7,068 bases of DNA from Flavobacteriia bacterium (GTDB taxonomy: Bacteria; Bacteroidota; Bacteroidia; Flavobacteriales; Flavobacteriaceae), in contig DRQI01000440.1 of assembly GCA_011330545.1 (NCBI GenBank), forward strand, positions 1-7,068, given 5' to 3'. Below are positions 6,287 to 7,068 of this stretch, piece after piece. The position numbers and the translations under genes were made by a program. Each line of letters begins with the position of its first letter. Position 1 is the first letter of the stretch. The notes below the pieces were generated by a model, which was given only the letters and a program-made list of their open reading frames with translations, made no database searches and was not told the origin of the DNA.

Positions 6287-7068
6287 ATGAAAAATAAAAT
6301 CAAAATCCTAAGTTTTTTCCTACTGCTATCCTTAACAGGGTTTGCACAAGAAAAGTATGGATATTTAGAAGAATATTTAAAGATAGCGGCCAAAAATAAT
6401 CCGGGGTTAAAAGCCACATTTAATGATTATATGGCCGCTATGGAAAAAGTTCCTCAAGTAGGCGCTTTACCCGATCCTCAATTTGCATTTGCCTATTTTG
6501 CACAACCCGTAGAAACACGGGTAGGGCCACAGAATTGGAAATTTAACTTAAGTCAAAGTTTTCCTTGGTTTGGGTTGTTATCAGCCAAAGAAGATGTGGC
6601 AACAGCACTGGCAAAAGCCAAATTTGAACAATTTGAAAATAAGAAATCAAACCTGTTCTTTGAAGTAAAAACAACTTTTTACAATTATTATTTTATTGAA
6701 AAAGCCATTGAAATTACGAAAAGTAATATGGAAATTCTCCAAGTTTTCAAAAGGCTATCCTTAGTAAAAATTGAAGCCGGAACAGCATCTATAGTTGATG
6801 AATTGCGTGTAGAACTCGAATTAAACGATTTGGAAAACCAGTTGGCATTGTTTGTTGATACCAAAGAGGCATTGCAAGTAAACTTCAACAATTTATTGAA
6901 TAGAGAAGTGGTAGAAAGCATAAAAGTGCCCGATACCTTATGGCAAGATACCTTGCCCTTAGGCAAACAAGCCTTGTTAGATTCCATTTACCAATCGAAT
7001 CACGATTTAAAAAGTATAGACCATCGGTTAAATGCTTTTTTACATCAAGAAGAGGTGGCTAAAAAAGA
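6287..7068 (+). CDS. TolC/CusC-like outer-membrane efflux protein, 3' end outside window
   Basis: An open frame of 260 codons that runs off the right edge with no stop. It starts at the ATG at 6287 with MKNKIKILSFFLLLSLTGFA, a signal peptide probably cleaved after A20 (before QE). The mature N-terminus shows TolC-family features: a helix near 27-55 (LEEYLKIAAKNNPGL), then VGALPDPQFAFAYF at about 58-71, and LSQSFPWFG at about 88-96, a sequence typical of Bacteroidota CusC-like proteins next to CusA pumps. From about 98 onward come long helices rich in Ala, Lys, Glu and Leu (about 98-155 and 165-205), matching the periplasmic coiled-coil barrel. There is no lipobox cysteine, unlike E. coli CusC. 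The visible part is about 60% of a usual 420-residue protein. It probably forms the outer-membrane exit duct for the upstream pump; the adaptor (CusB-like) would be expected further right. Confidence 0.88.
   Translation, partial: MKNKIKILSFFLLLSLTGFAQEKYGYLEEYLKIAAKNNPGLKATFNDYMAAMEKVPQVGALPDPQFAFAYFAQPVETRVGPQNWKFNLSQSFPWFGLLSAKEDVATALAKAKFEQFENKKSNLFFEVKTTFYNYYFIEKAIEITKSNMEILQVFKRLSLVKIEAGTASIVDELRVELELNDLENQLALFVDTKEALQVNFNNLLNREVVESIKVPDTLWQDTLPLGKQALLDSIYQSNHDLKSIDHRLNAFLHQEEVAKK

Noticed and set aside
6688..6987. Minus-strand open frame of 99 codons
   Set aside because: It is antisense to the TolC-like gene, whose frame is open from 6287 to the window edge and has clear family features.
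1..7068. Insertion sequence, CRISPR array, tRNA, rRNA or integration site
   Set aside because: No transposase or integrase frames, no regularly spaced repeats, and no recognisable structural RNA gene on either strand.

Overview
The window looks like the chromosome of a member of the Bacteroidota, most probably a flavobacterium. The DNA is AT-rich, start codons lack strong Shine-Dalgarno sequences, and several upstream regions carry the Bacteroidota promoter form (TTG about 20 bp before TAnnTTTG). The proteins are also of Bacteroidota type: a PF17131-like LolA-fold protein, a small HYC_CC_PP-type cysteine protein, and an enlarged CusA-like pump.

Layout. On the minus strand, reading leftward, a TetR/AcrR regulator (1413-826) is followed after 58 bp by a secreted outer-membrane lipoprotein-sorting-like protein (767-27). 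They probably form one operon that continues past the left edge. Two near-identical 18-bp operators sit over the two core elements of the predicted tetR promoter, which points to autorepression. On the plus strand come a 140-aa exported cysteine protein (1760-2182), a terminator with a second hairpin (2191-2241), a 1287-aa heavy-metal RND pump of the CusA type (2345-6208), and the first 260 codons of a TolC/CusC-like outer-membrane channel protein (6287 to the right edge). The divergent intergenic region (1414-1759) holds the TetR operators, a good TAccTTTG element and, just after it, a long RNA hairpin predicted in the leader of the small cysteine-protein gene.

How it works together. The plus-strand genes are most simply read as a Cu(I)/Ag(I) export cluster: inner-membrane pump, outer-membrane channel, an exported small protein that may bind metal, and presumably a CusB-like adaptor beyond the right edge. 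All three CusA methionines that bind Cu/Ag are conserved in the pump (M723, M773, M876). The pump differs from E. coli CusA in having a roughly 130-residue TM6-TM7 region rich in extra hydrophobic segments, a roughly 54-residue periplasmic insertion, and Ala in place of the proton-relay Lys984. The minus-strand pair appears to be a separate regulated system, perhaps for lipid or lipoprotein export. I see no clear evidence of mobile elements, CRISPR arrays, tRNAs or rRNAs.
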